Source: Burkholderia sp.
GTDB lineage: Bacteria > Pseudomonadota > Gammaproteobacteria > Burkholderiales > Burkholderiaceae
Assembly: GCA_030151225.1 (NCBI GenBank)
Contig: JASLEG010000355.1
Location: 1 to 64,000, forward strand
Direction of reading: 5' to 3'
DNA: 64,000 nt
Shown here one piece after another: positions 16,691-25,511 of the stretch. Numbering within the stretch: position 1 is the first letter of the stretch; each line of letters begins with the position of its first letter. Below the pieces are notes generated by a model, which did not search any database, had not been told where the DNA came from, and worked only from the letters and a program-made list of their open reading frames with translations. The translations under genes and the position numbers were made by a program.

Positions 16691-16945
16691 TCACGCCGTG
16701 ATCGCGCCGTACGCCGCGCGCCCTTCGCAACGCTCGGGCAGCTCGCGCGACGGCGGGTCCCCCTCGGGTGCCCGCGTCGGCACGGGCGGATCGGGTGGCC
16801 CGTCGTTGCCGTCGTCGGGCTGCGGGTCGGGATCGACCTCGGGCACGGGCTCCGGGCGATGCAGCGACACACCGGCTGGCCGGCCGGCGTACCACGGGGC
16901 ACCGGACGCGGCGAACACGGCTGGGGAAGCGGATTGTGGCTTCAC
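16691..16945 (-). CDS. Small Pro/Asp-rich protein, unknown
   Basis: This 84-residue product starts at GTG 16945, supported by AAGGAGGA six bases upstream. Residues about 30-70 are dominated by Pro, Asp and Glu (PEPVPEVDPDPQPDDGNDG, PDPPVPTRAPEGDPP), so it is expected to be disordered and acidic. No signal peptide is evident. I do not recognise a family. The strong ribosome site and the sharp compositional pattern support real translation, but a spurious frame in GC-rich DNA cannot be excluded. Confidence 0.55.
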   Translation of the reverse strand: MKPQSASPAVFAASGAPWYAGRPAGVSLHRPEPVPEVDPDPQPDDGNDGPPDPPVPTRAPEGDPPSRELPERCEGRAAYGAITA

Positions 16946-17091
16946 GGTCGGTCCTCCTTGGCGAATCAGCGCTTCAGATTGCAAGTCGCATGCCAGGCGA
17001 AGCAAACATGACGATTTCATGGCAGATATCGGTTCACGAACGGTCGTGCGCGAAATCCGCGATGCCGACCGTGAATTCCTTACACGTCGGG

Positions 17092-17106
17092 CTGCAAATT
17101 TTGCAG
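17092..17106. promoter_or_regulatory. Perfect palindrome in a divergent gap
   Basis: CTGCAAA-T-TTTGCAG is a perfect 7-bp inverted repeat with a one-base centre. It lies in the AT-richer middle of the 276-bp gap between the divergent genes at 16945 and 17222, a likely operator position. The binding protein is unknown. Confidence 0.4.
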
Positions 17107-17221
17107 TTTCCGTGCGGTCCACTGAACAGACATGGGCCGAACCCCGCGAGCCGTCAGGGCACTCGATTCCGGCACGCGCCTTGCTGGATCTCCGGGGTAA
17201 GGCAACCGAGGAGGACACGCG

Positions 17222-17467
17222 ATGCAAGCCCCGAACCGATCCGGCCACGCAGGCGGCAAGACGCCGGCCATCCGCACGCTTGGCCGCGAAGCGCGCGACC
17301 CGAACCCCGAGCGCACCACCACGCGCCGGCCCGAGAAACAGATCGACAAGGCGCTCGAGGACACGTTTCCGGCCAGCGATCCGCCGGCCACGGGCGGTGT
17401 GACGCGCATCGATCCGGCCACGCCGGCCGACCAGCCGCCCGATCGCGGCGAACCGGGCTCGCCCTGA
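17222..17467 (+). CDS. Small protein with FPASDPP motif
   Basis: This 81-residue hydrophilic protein contains DKALEDTFPASDPPA. The pattern [D/E]-ALE-[D/E]-[T/S]-FPASDPP is shared by many short uncharacterised proteobacterial proteins. The flanks are Pro/Arg/Asp-rich and probably unstructured. ATG 17222 has GAGGAGG upstream. It is followed 47 bp later by the PRC-barrel gene, presumably as an operon. A general-stress role is a guess from its neighbours only. Confidence 0.75.
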   Translation: MQAPNRSGHAGGKTPAIRTLGREARDPNPERTTTRRPEKQIDKALEDTFPASDPPATGGVTRIDPATPADQPPDRGEPGSP

Positions 17468-17514
17468 GGGCCCGGTTTCCCCCACGTTCTGTCCCGCACT
17501 CCCAGGAGGTCGAC

Positions 17515-18051
17515 ATGAACCTGAATCCGCTGCATTCCGATCCGCGCGTCGAAGCCGGCGCGCAAAACGGCCGCATCGTGGGCCGCCCGAGCACCTCGGA
17601 TGGCCCGGGCCCCGACGTGATGGCGGCCGCCACGCTCGACGGCGACCGTGTGTATTCGCGTGATGGTGTGCACGTCGGTCACATCAAGGACATCATGCTG
17701 GACGTGCGCGGCGGGCGGATCGCCTACGCCGTGCTGTCGAGCGGCGGCCTGCTCGGCATCGGCGACAAGCTGGTCGCGGTGCCGTGGCATGCGCTGACGC
17801 TCGACACCGACCGCAAGTGCTTCGTGCTGTCCGCGAGCGCGCAGCAGGTGCGCGAGGCGCCCGGCTTCGATCGCCATCACTGGCCGTCGTTCGCCGATCC
17901 CGACTGGGTGATTCCGGACGAGCCCGCGGCAGTGGCCGCCACCGGCTGGGATCCCGACGACATCGGTCATTTCGAGACCGATCCCGGCATCGACGCGCCG
18001 CCGCACGAGAGCGCGCCGAACCGCCCCGAAACACGCGACGGCCACCATTAG
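17515..18051 (+). CDS. PRC-barrel domain protein
   Basis: This 178-residue protein has a PRC-barrel at about residues 35-100 (VYSRDGVHVGHIKDIMLDVRG ... GIGDKLVAVPWHAL), a small beta-barrel found in RimM, photosynthetic reaction centre H subunits and many stress proteins. The C-terminal part contains WPSFADPDWV and ends in a His-tipped hydrophilic tail. It lacks a signal peptide. CAGGAGGTCGAC precedes ATG 17515. It is the second gene after the FPASDPP protein, with a terminator at 18077. Related single-domain proteins are frequently induced by desiccation or osmotic stress; the exact role is unknown. Confidence 0.88.
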   Translation: MNLNPLHSDPRVEAGAQNGRIVGRPSTSDGPGPDVMAAATLDGDRVYSRDGVHVGHIKDIMLDVRGGRIAYAVLSSGGLLGIGDKLVAVPWHALTLDTDRKCFVLSASAQQVREAPGFDRHHWPSFADPDWVIPDEPAAVAATGWDPDDIGHFETDPGIDAPPHESAPNRPETRDGHH

Positions 18052-18076
18052 TCTGCTTGGGCCGTCACGTTTCCAG

Positions 18077-18105
18077 GAGCGTCCTGCGGGGCGCTCTCTT
18101 TTTTT
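18077..18105 (+). terminator. Intrinsic terminator after the PRC-barrel gene
   Basis: An 8-bp stem GAGCGTCC/GGGCGCTC (one G-U pair) with loop TGCG is followed by TCTTTTTTT. Confidence 0.8.
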
Positions 18106-18113
18106 GCGCGCGC

Positions 18114-18764
18114 TCAGCGCCCCACCTCGGCCGCGAGCTTCTGCGCCGCGGCCAGATGCCGATGCAGCATCGGCAGGCTCTGCTGCGCGAACCCGCGCAA
18201 CGCGGTGGAATGGCCGCCCCGCGCCTCGGCCGAGAACAGCCGGAACGCCTGACGATGCGCACCGGGCCCCGCGATCGCCACGTAGGCCACGTCGAAATCG
18301 TGGCCGCGCTTGTTGCGCAGCGCATCGATGTCGGGGTCGACCACCATCGCGGCCTGGGCGGGCACGCCCTCCTTCGCCGCGATCACGCGCAGCCGTTCGT
18401 TGGCCTCGCCGTGATCGTCGAGCATCATCTTCGCGAACTCGCGCACGGCCGGCGACTCGGAGTGCTCGATGGCGAGCTGGCTCGCCTGCACCTCGCGCTT
18501 GCCGGCCAGCGCGGCCTTGTCGACGAATTCGGGATCGATGCCCTTCGGCCGCTTTGCGATCTCGCTGTCGCCGACCGGCGAGGCCGGCGCCACGACTTCC
18601 GCGCCGGCTTGACGAGCAGCAGCCGGTGGCAGGTGGGGCGCCGCGTCGGGCTCGGTCTGCGCCGCCACCGGGGCGGCGAACGGCGCGCCGAGTGCCGCGC
18701 ACGCGGCAGCGGCGGCGAGCGCCGCGAGTACCCGAAGATGGGCTGGTTTCGTTTCGCGTTTCAT
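18114..18764 (-). CDS. DUF4142 exported protein
   Basis: This 216-residue precursor has a cleavable signal peptide (LAALAAAAACAALG ... PVAAQ). The mature region carries DUF4142, a ferritin-like helical-bundle domain: FVDKAALAGKREVQASQLAIEHS, REFAKMMLDDHGEANERL, ALRGFAQQSLPMLHRHL. Family members are periplasmic and often linked to envelope stress. The His and Glu positions (LDDHGEAN; LHRHL) are kept. It follows the BON gene on the same strand by 98 bp and is convergent with the PRC-barrel gene. Confidence 0.88.
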   Translation of the reverse strand: MKRETKPAHLRVLAALAAAAACAALGAPFAAPVAAQTEPDAAPHLPPAAARQAGAEVVAPASPVGDSEIAKRPKGIDPEFVDKAALAGKREVQASQLAIEHSESPAVREFAKMMLDDHGEANERLRVIAAKEGVPAQAAMVVDPDIDALRNKRGHDFDVAYVAIAGPGAHRQAFRLFSAEARGGHSTALRGFAQQSLPMLHRHLAAAQKLAAEVGR

Positions 18765-18862
18765 CCTCGCTCTCCTCTCCTGTTCGGGCGGACGGCGGCC
18801 GGATGCACGACCGATACGTGGCGGCGCGCCCGTGAGCACGCCGCCGCGACACCGCCGTGGCC

Positions 18863-19237
18863 TTACTTCTCGTGAATCGTCAACTGATCCTGCACCGAGC
18901 GCACGCCGTCCACGCCCTTCACCGCCGCCTCGGCCAGCGGCTTCTGCGCCGCGTCGGGCACGCTGCCGGTCAGCGTGACGCGACCGTTGCGCGTGCTGAC
19001 GTGCACGTCGCCCGAATCGAGACCGCTGGCGCCGACCAGGGCGGCCTTCGCCTTGGTGGTGACGGCCATGTCGCGCATCTTCGCGCCGGCCGTGTGCGTG
19101 GCCGACGCGGCCGTGTCGCTCGCGGCCGCGTTCGCCGCGAGCGGTGCGCTCAGGCAGAACACGGCGGCGGATGCGATCGCGGCCGCCGCGAGACGGCGCG
19201 AGGACGACGGGACTGAGCGTGCGGTGCGGTGCTTCAT
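18863..19237 (-). CDS. Periplasmic BON-domain protein
   Basis: This 124-residue precursor has a signal peptide ending at about ANA|AAS. It has one BON domain: TTKAKAALVGASGLDSGDVHVST, NGRVTLTGSVPDAAQKPLAEAA, VDGVRSVQDQLTI. BON proteins such as OsmY bind phospholipid or stabilise the envelope under osmotic shock. It is the first of a likely two-gene unit with the DUF4142 gene, in a region full of envelope-stress genes. Confidence 0.92.
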   Translation of the reverse strand: MKHRTARSVPSSSRRLAAAAIASAAVFCLSAPLAANAAASDTAASATHTAGAKMRDMAVTTKAKAALVGASGLDSGDVHVSTRNGRVTLTGSVPDAAQKPLAEAAVKGVDGVRSVQDQLTIHEK

Positions 19238-19401
19238 CGTTGACTCCCTGAACGAGCCGGCCTTGCCGGCGATGCAGGGAGCGATGCAACCGGCATTCCC
19301 GCTGGGGCGCGCAGGCGCGACGGAGACATCGAAAATGCGCGGCGGCGCTTTTCGCGCAGCGTCTTGAAAGATTTACGCGATGCGGGCGGCGCCGGCCGCC
19401 C

Positions 19402-21768
19402 TTACTCGCGCGCGGCCGGAGAGGTCAGCGATCTGGCGGGGGGATGGGTGGCACGCAGGATCTCGCGCGCAAGCGCCTGCACGTCCACCGGCTTGCACAG
19501 GTAGCCGTCGAAGCCGGCCGCGAGCACGCGGCGCTCGTCGGCCTGACCCGCATGCGCGGTCACGGCCAGCATCGGCGCCGCGATCGCAGCCCGCGCGCCG
19601 CCGCGCAGCGCATCGAGCAGCCAGAAGCCGTCGCCGTCCGACATCGCCAGATCGGACAGCACCACGGTGGGCCGCGCCGCATCGACCTTGGTGAGCGCGT
19701 CGCGCCCCGACGAGGCCACCACCACGGCCGCGCCGAGCGTCATCAGCGCGGCCGCGAGACTGGTGCGCGAGGTCTCGTCGTCGTCCACCAGCATGATGCG
19801 CTGGCCGTCGAGATTGAAGCGTTCGCGGGTGAGTGCATCGTCGCCGCGGGTGGTCCACGCGACCGAGCCCGGCGTCTGCCAGCCCGCCGGCAGCGCCACC
19901 TCGAAGGCGGCGCCGAGGTCGCACCCGGCGCTGGTCACGCGCACCCCGCCGCCATGCAGTTCCGCGATGTGACGCACGATCGACAGGCCGAGACCGAGAC
20001 CGCGCTTGGTGGACGCGGGCGAGCCCTCGGCACGCCGGAACGCCTCGAACACGTGCGGCAGGAAATCGGCCGGCACGCCCTGCCCGGTGTCGGTGACGGT
20101 CAGCAGCACGCGCGCGTCGTCACGGGCCAGCGCGACCGTCACGCGGCCGCCACGCGGCGTGAACTTGAACGCGTTCGACAACAGGTTCGAGATCATCTGG
20201 CGCAGCCGCTCGGCGTCGCCCGACACGATGCAGGCGTCGAGCTCGCACCGCACCTCGAGCTGCACGCCCTCGTTCGCGGCGGTGTTCTCGAACCCGCCGG
20301 CCGCGTCGGTGATCACGCGTACCAGGTCCACCGGCATCGAATCGATCCGCAGCTTGCCGGTGGCGAGCGAGGAGGCATCGAGGATGTCGGCCACCATGCG
20401 CGAGAGCGAACGCGCGCTGCGATCGATCGCGTCGATCGCCTGCCGCTGCAGCGCGGCATCGATCGGATTGCGCATCACCTCCACCCAGCCGTAGATCACG
20501 TTCAGCGGCGTGCGCAGCTCGTGCGAAACCACCGCGAGCAGTTCGTCCTTGAGACGATTCGAGGTATCGGCCTGGCGGCGTGCGTCGCGCGCGCCGCGCA
20601 GCCGATGATCGCTGCGGCGATCGCGCAGGCGCTGGCCGCGCGAGTCGCGCAGCGTCAGCGACAGCCCCACGCACCGTCCCGCCTCGTCGAACACCGGCGA
20701 GGCCGCGAGCGTGGCGCGAAAGCGCTGGCCGTCGGCGCGCAGGCACAGCAGGTCCAGCCCGCTGACGGCCTCGCGCACCTCGGCCACGGCCGTGATCAGC
20801 GGATGCCGCGCCTGCCAGCGCGCGGCCACCAGCATGCCGATGTCGCGCCCGAGCGCGTCGGCCTCCGCGAAGCCGAACATGCGTTGTGCGGCAGGGTTCC
20901 AGCTCGTGATCAGGCGATCGACGTCGACCCCGATGATCGCGTCGGGCAAGGCATCGACGAGCTGGCGCAGCATGCGGCCCGACACCGCCCCCGCGTGCTC
21001 GGCGCGGACCTCGCGCAGCGCGAGCACGGCACCGCCGCGCGCACCGCCCTCGAGTTGAAGCGGCGACACCGACAACGACACGGGCACCCGCGCCGCCTGA
21101 CCGGCCGCGCGCAGCCAGAGCAGATCGGCCGCGCCGCCGGCCGGCTCGACGTGGCCCGCGAGGTGCCCCGCAAGATGGCCCGCGAGCACGCGCTCGAGCG
21201 CATCCGGCTCGATGCTGCGGCCGTGCGCATCGGTGGCGAGGAACACCTCATGGAAGGCACGGCCGCGCGCGCTGTCGGCGTCGTGACCGGTCAGCACCGC
21301 GGCAGCCGCATTCAGATAGATGATGCGCGTGGCCGCGTCGGTCACGATCACGCCCTGCGCGAGCGATTCGAGCGTGGTTTCGTACTGGCGGCGCAGCGCG
21401 CCCTCGCGCTGCAGCAGCGCGGCATTGGTGAGCCGCGCATGGCGGAAGGTCACCACGACGGCGCTGACCACGCCCGACACGAGCAGGAACACGCAGATCT
21501 GCATCGCCTGCACGGCCGGCGAGATCGGATAGGCGGCGGGATCGTTGAGGAACAGCAGCCAGATCAGCAGCGCACTGGCGAGCGCGGCGACCAGGCCGGC
21601 ACCGAACGAGGCGGTCCACGCCACGCCGGCGATGAACGGGTAATACAGCACGAGCGGCATGCCCGGGCCGCCGAAATGCACGAGCAGGGACTGCAGCACC
21701 GTCGGCATCGCCACCAGCGCGGCGATGATCGTGCCGTTGCGCATCCAGCCCGATTCGAATTGCGTCAT
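19402..21768 (-). CDS. Hybrid sensor histidine kinase with PAS domains and receiver
   Basis: This 788-residue inner-membrane kinase starts with four hydrophobic helices of the DUF4118/MASE-like sensor type (residues about 13-107). Two PAS regions follow (about 130-250 and 265-375), then HisKA with His416 in AVVSHELRTPLN and an HATPase_c with N-box, G1 and G2 (GLGLGLSIVRHI). A C-terminal receiver has its Asp in VVLSDLAMSD and Lys in CKPVD. Residues 195-206 contain three LAGH repeats. ATG 21768 has GGAG upstream; an earlier frame start adds 15 unsupported residues. It follows the NtrC-type regulator gene by 169 bp on the same strand and is its likely partner. Confidence 0.93.
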   Translation of the reverse strand: MTQFESGWMRNGTIIAALVAMPTVLQSLLVHFGGPGMPLVLYYPFIAGVAWTASFGAGLVAALASALLIWLLFLNDPAAYPISPAVQAMQICVFLLVSGVVSAVVVTFRHARLTNAALLQREGALRRQYETTLESLAQGVIVTDAATRIIYLNAAAAVLTGHDADSARGRAFHEVFLATDAHGRSIEPDALERVLAGHLAGHLAGHVEPAGGAADLLWLRAAGQAARVPVSLSVSPLQLEGGARGGAVLALREVRAEHAGAVSGRMLRQLVDALPDAIIGVDVDRLITSWNPAAQRMFGFAEADALGRDIGMLVAARWQARHPLITAVAEVREAVSGLDLLCLRADGQRFRATLAASPVFDEAGRCVGLSLTLRDSRGQRLRDRRSDHRLRGARDARRQADTSNRLKDELLAVVSHELRTPLNVIYGWVEVMRNPIDAALQRQAIDAIDRSARSLSRMVADILDASSLATGKLRIDSMPVDLVRVITDAAGGFENTAANEGVQLEVRCELDACIVSGDAERLRQMISNLLSNAFKFTPRGGRVTVALARDDARVLLTVTDTGQGVPADFLPHVFEAFRRAEGSPASTKRGLGLGLSIVRHIAELHGGGVRVTSAGCDLGAAFEVALPAGWQTPGSVAWTTRGDDALTRERFNLDGQRIMLVDDDETSRTSLAAALMTLGAAVVVASSGRDALTKVDAARPTVVLSDLAMSDGDGFWLLDALRGGARAAIAAPMLAVTAHAGQADERRVLAAGFDGYLCKPVDVQALAREILRATHPPARSLTSPAARE

Positions 21769-21937
21769 CTGTTGGACTCCCGCCCGTGTCGTCTTGCGAC
21801 GCACGGACGTCATGGCCTGCCATCACGATTGCCGGACTGCCCTGCCTTCCGGCGATGGCGGCCCTCCCTTGTACCGTTGTCGCAAGACGCATGCGCGACG
21901 GTCGGCCGATCCGCGCAAGCCGATCGATGCGGGCCGA

Positions 21938-23320
21938 TCACGACTCGGTCTTGTCCACCTTGTCGGCCTTGTCGGCGTCCTCGAGCTGCGCGAGGCGGTT
22001 GTAGATCGTCTTGAGGCTGATGTCGAGCACCTCGGCCGCGTGCGTCTTCACGCCGCCGCATTGCGCGAGCGTGCCGAGGATCACGCGCCGGTCCACTTCC
22101 TCGAGCGGCGTGCCGAACGGCACGGACACCGTGTCGCTGGCCCCGCTCGCCTCGCCCGACACCTCGCTCATGATCGGCGGCGGCAGCGTGTCGATCGTGT
22201 CGCCGTCGTTGAAGATGCTCGCGCGCTGCACGAAGTTGCGCAGTTCGCGCACGTTGCCGGGCCAGGCGTAGCCGGCGAGCGCGGCCAGCGCCTCCGGCGC
22301 GAAGTGCATGTGGCGCCCGCTCTCCTCGTTCAGGCGCTCGAGGAAGGCGGCGGCCAGCATCGGGATGTCGTCACCGCGGGTGCGCAGCGGCGGCAGCGTG
22401 ATCGGAAACACGTTCACGCGGTGGTAGAGGTCGGCGCGCAGCCGGCCCTCGGCGATCGCGCCTTCGGGATCACGGTTGGTGGCGGCCACGATGCGCACGT
22501 CCACGTCGATCTCGCGGGCCGAGCCGAGCCGCGTCAGGCGCCCGGTCTCGAGCACGCGCAGCAGCTTGACCTGCGACTCCATCGGCATCTCGGTGATTTC
22601 GTCGAGGAACAGCGTGCCGCCGTCGGCACGCTCGAAGAAGCCCTTGTGCTGGCGGTCCGCGCCCGTGAAGCTGCCGCGGTCGTGCCCGAACATCTCGCTT
22701 TCCACGAGGTTCGCGGCGATCGCGCCGCAATTGATCGCGAGGAACGGGCCCTTGCGGCGCAGGCTCAGGTCGTGGATCGTCTGCGCGGCCAGCTCCTTGC
22801 CGGTGCCCGATTCCCCCTTCAGCAGCACCGAGGCCTCGGTGCTGGCCACGCGGCTGATCGCGTCGTACATGGTCTGCATCGGCGGCGAGCTGCCGAGCAT
22901 GCGCCCGAAGCGGCCGAGCCGCTTCAGCTCGCTGCGCAGCGAGGCGATCTCCTCGTGCAGCACGCTCGTGCGCGGCACGCGCGCGAAGATGCTGTTCAGG
23001 CGCTGCATGTTCAGCGGCTTGACGAGGTAGTCGGTGGCGCCGCGGCGCAGCGCGTCGATCGCGGTTTCGAGGCTGGCGTGGCCGGTGGTCAGCACCATCT
23101 CGCAGTGCACGCCCTTCGGCAGTTCGTCGAACAGGTCCATGCCGCTGCCGTCGGGCAGCATCAGGTCGCACAGCACCAGATCGGGAGCGCGGGCCGCGAT
23201 CAGCTGGCGCGCCTGAGCGAGCGTCGCGGCCGTGTCGCAGTTCAGCTGTTGCGTCTGCGCGAGCGCCGCGAGCATCTCGCGGGTATCGGGGTCGTCTTCG
23301 ACGACCAGAATATAGGGCAT
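21938..23320 (-). CDS. NtrC-family sigma-54 response regulator
   Basis: This 460-residue protein has an N-terminal receiver (acidic pair in VVEDD, phospho-Asp52 in VLCDLMLP, Lys in YLVKPLN). A sigma-54 AAA+ domain follows (Walker A GESGTGKE, sigma-54 loop GSFTGA, Walker B GGTLFLDEI), then a Fis-type HTH (AAEVLDISLKTIYNRLA). It hydrolyses ATP to remodel sigma-54 holoenzyme. The loop has Ser in place of the usual Ala of GAFTGA. It lies upstream of the hybrid kinase and divergent from a second sigma-54 activator; rpoN is 8 kb away. Confidence 0.95.
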   Translation of the reverse strand: MPYILVVEDDPDTREMLAALAQTQQLNCDTAATLAQARQLIAARAPDLVLCDLMLPDGSGMDLFDELPKGVHCEMVLTTGHASLETAIDALRRGATDYLVKPLNMQRLNSIFARVPRTSVLHEEIASLRSELKRLGRFGRMLGSSPPMQTMYDAISRVASTEASVLLKGESGTGKELAAQTIHDLSLRRKGPFLAINCGAIAANLVESEMFGHDRGSFTGADRQHKGFFERADGGTLFLDEITEMPMESQVKLLRVLETGRLTRLGSAREIDVDVRIVAATNRDPEGAIAEGRLRADLYHRVNVFPITLPPLRTRGDDIPMLAAAFLERLNEESGRHMHFAPEALAALAGYAWPGNVRELRNFVQRASIFNDGDTIDTLPPPIMSEVSGEASGASDTVSVPFGTPLEEVDRRVILGTLAQCGGVKTHAAEVLDISLKTIYNRLAQLEDADKADKVDKTES

Positions 23321-23704
23321 TGACGTTCCATCGCAGGACACGCGCCGGGGGCAGGCACCTCGCCGAGCAGCGTGCGTATCGGATAACCGGGAAGCGTTCA
23401 CCGGAGGACGGTCGGCAAGACGGACCGACGGCATGCCGCGAGCACGGGGGACGATCGGGAAGCATGCCCGATCGCGCGGGCAGCCCCGACCGCTCGGCCT
23501 GAGAACCCGGCGCCCGGCAAGTATAGAGGACAAGTCCGCGCACCCCGGCATTATCGGTTTTTTCTATCTGACCCACCTATGCAAATTGGAATTTTCAATG
23601 CGTGTGGTGCCCCCGGTTTCCGTTACGCTTAGCGCTTATAAAAATTACACGCTATACGGGGACCGTGTAGGAAGGCACGCTGTTCCACTCGAGATCCTAA
23701 ATTC
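23321..23704. other. Divergent promoter region of two sigma-54 activators
   Basis: This 384-bp gap separates the response regulator from the receiver-less activator. The right part (about 23550-23660) is AT-rich. It contains a TATAAA at 23637-23642 that could serve as a -10 for the plus-strand gene, but I find no good -35. I see no clear -24/-12 sigma-54 promoter and no gene. Confidence 0.5.
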
Positions 23705-24688
23705 ATGTCGAAAACAACCAGCGACGGCCGCCGCCTGGGCGGCTCCTCGCCGCGCATCCAGGCGCTGCTGTCGAAGATCGGGAAGGTCGCCGCGACGCGC
23801 GCCAGCGTGCTGATCGTCGGCGAAAGCGGTGCGGGCAAGGACATCACCGCGCGGCTCGTGCACGACGCGAGCACGCGCGCGGACGGGCCGTTCATCGCCG
23901 TCAACTGCGGCGCGATTCCGGCCGACCTGGCCGAATCGCAGCTGTTCGGCCACGAGAAGGGCAGCTTCACGGGCGCCGCGGCGCAGCACATCGGCTTCTT
24001 CGAGGCCGCGAAGGGCGGCACCATCTTTCTCGACGAGATCGCCGAGATGCCGCGCGACATGCAGGTCAAGCTGCTGCGCGCGCTCGAATCGAACACGATC
24101 ATGCGGGTGGGCGGCACCGACACCATCGCGCTCGACGTGCGCATCGTGGCCGCCACCCATCACAATCCCGTCGATGCGATTCAGGACGGGCGGCTGCGCG
24201 AGGATCTGTTCTACCGGCTCGCGGCGTTCGCGCTGCACGTGCCGGCGCTGCGCCACCGCGAGGGCGACGTGGAGGACATCGCGCGCGACATGGTGGCCGG
24301 GCTCAACGCCCAGCACGGCAACGAGAAGACGCTGTCGGCGCAGGCGCTGAAGACGCTGCGCGTGTATCCGTGGCCCGGCAACGTGCGCGAGTTGCGCAAC
24401 ACCATCGAGCGCGCCTTCATCCTGGCCGACACCGAGATCGACCTCGACCTGCCGCGCCAGATGCCGCCGCGCGCGGACGTGCGCGACAACGTGATGTCGC
24501 TGCCGCTCGGCGCCACGCTCGCGCACGCGCAGCAGCGCTTCATCGTGGCCTCGCTGCGCCACTTCGACGGCGACAAGCCGCGCACCGCGAAGGCGCTCGG
24601 CATCAGCCTCAAGACGCTCTACAACCGGCTCGCGCTGATGCGCGAGCACGGGCTGCAGAACGAGCTCGACGAGAGCACGCGCCGCTGA
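23705..24688 (+). CDS. Sigma-54 activator without receiver domain
   Basis: This 327-residue protein is almost only an AAA+ sigma-54 interaction domain plus a Fis-type HTH. About 14 residues precede the AAA+ fold, so there is no receiver or sensory domain, as in PspF. Walker A is GESGAGKD, the sigma-54 loop is GSFTGA, Walker B GGTIFLDEI, and the HTH is AKALGISLKTLYNRLA. Activity must be controlled by expression or by a partner protein. The HTH closely resembles that of the divergent response regulator, suggesting an old duplication and overlapping target sites. The ribosome site before ATG 23705 is weak. Confidence 0.93.
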   Translation: MSKTTSDGRRLGGSSPRIQALLSKIGKVAATRASVLIVGESGAGKDITARLVHDASTRADGPFIAVNCGAIPADLAESQLFGHEKGSFTGAAAQHIGFFEAAKGGTIFLDEIAEMPRDMQVKLLRALESNTIMRVGGTDTIALDVRIVAATHHNPVDAIQDGRLREDLFYRLAAFALHVPALRHREGDVEDIARDMVAGLNAQHGNEKTLSAQALKTLRVYPWPGNVRELRNTIERAFILADTEIDLDLPRQMPPRADVRDNVMSLPLGATLAHAQQRFIVASLRHFDGDKPRTAKALGISLKTLYNRLALMREHGLQNELDESTRR

Positions 24689-24725
24689 GCGGGCCGCGCA
24701 GCGCGGCCGCCCGGCGGCGCCGTGC

Positions 24726-25397
24726 TCAATGACGGCGCGCATCGGGCCCGGTGGCGCCGACATCACGCTCGATGCCCCGCTCGATTCCCGATTCGGCCGC
24801 CGCATCCGGGCCGATCGCGCCGGATGGGCGTGCCGCCGGATCGGATGCGCCCGATGACGGGACCGGCGCAGCCGCGGACGCACGCGCGGGATCGTCGGCC
24901 CGCACGCCACGCGTGACGCGCACGCGGTTCTCGACGTCGTCCACCCACACGCAGCTGGCGGCCAGATCCTCGATCTCGTGCTTCATCCAGCGCTCGGGCA
25001 CCGTGCCCTCGAGCAGCACGCAGGCCGTCTCCACGGCCACCGTCACCTCGCTCACGTCGATGTCCACGGCATAGGCGAGGCGCTCGCACACGTCCTCGCG
25101 GATCCGCTCGTCGGAGCGCGTGTAGCCCTTCGGGCCGCGCACGCGCGGGGCATTGCGCTCGGCGTTGCGGGCCGGATGCGCGTGCGGCGCGGGCGCGACC
25201 TGGCGGCGCGCGTAGGACGGCGCACCGTGGCTGCCCCGCGCGTGAAGGTCGATCTCGCGTTCGTCGTCCGGCAGCAGCATGTCGTCGTAATGCGGCAGGT
25301 CCTGCTCGCCGCTGCCCCAATACGCGCGTTCGTTGCGTTCCTGCCAGTTCGCGGACTCGCGCAGGTCCCGCGGGCGATTCGGATGGCGTCGTTGCAT
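24726..25397 (-). CDS. BON-domain protein with charged, disordered flanks
   Basis: This 223-residue protein has no signal peptide. The N-terminal 85 residues are Arg/His/Asp/Pro-rich (NRPRDLRESANWQERNERAY; LPHYDDMLLPDDE). A RGPKGYTRSDERIREDVCERL segment then introduces a BON domain (VDIDVSEVTVAVETACVLLEG ... CVWVDDVENRVRV). The C-terminal 55 residues are Ala/Pro/Gly-rich. The KGYTRSDERI-BON arrangement is common in proteobacterial hypothetical proteins. AAGGAGGCAAGCG precedes ATG 25397. It is the first of three closely spaced small genes on this strand. Confidence 0.85.
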   Translation of the reverse strand: MQRRHPNRPRDLRESANWQERNERAYWGSGEQDLPHYDDMLLPDDEREIDLHARGSHGAPSYARRQVAPAPHAHPARNAERNAPRVRGPKGYTRSDERIREDVCERLAYAVDIDVSEVTVAVETACVLLEGTVPERWMKHEIEDLAASCVWVDDVENRVRVTRGVRADDPARASAAAPVPSSGASDPAARPSGAIGPDAAAESGIERGIERDVGATGPDARRH

Positions 25398-25511
25398 CGC
25401 TTGCCTCCTTGGTCGGTTCAGCACCGGGCCGGCCGCTGCTCGCCGGTCCGGCCCGGTTTCTGCCTTTACTTCAAATGGATTGAAAGATCTGCCCGATCGG
25501 CGCTCGCGCGT

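Noticed and set aside
21149..21190. A short tandem repeat in the kinase gene (three LAGH units) as a phase-variable locus
   Set aside because: The repeat unit is 12 bp and keeps the frame, so copy changes would not switch the gene off; three imperfect units are too few.
19444..22014. An 856-codon plus-strand frame over the histidine kinase
   Set aside because: It is antisense to a kinase with all catalytic motifs; its composition is that of a reverse frame.
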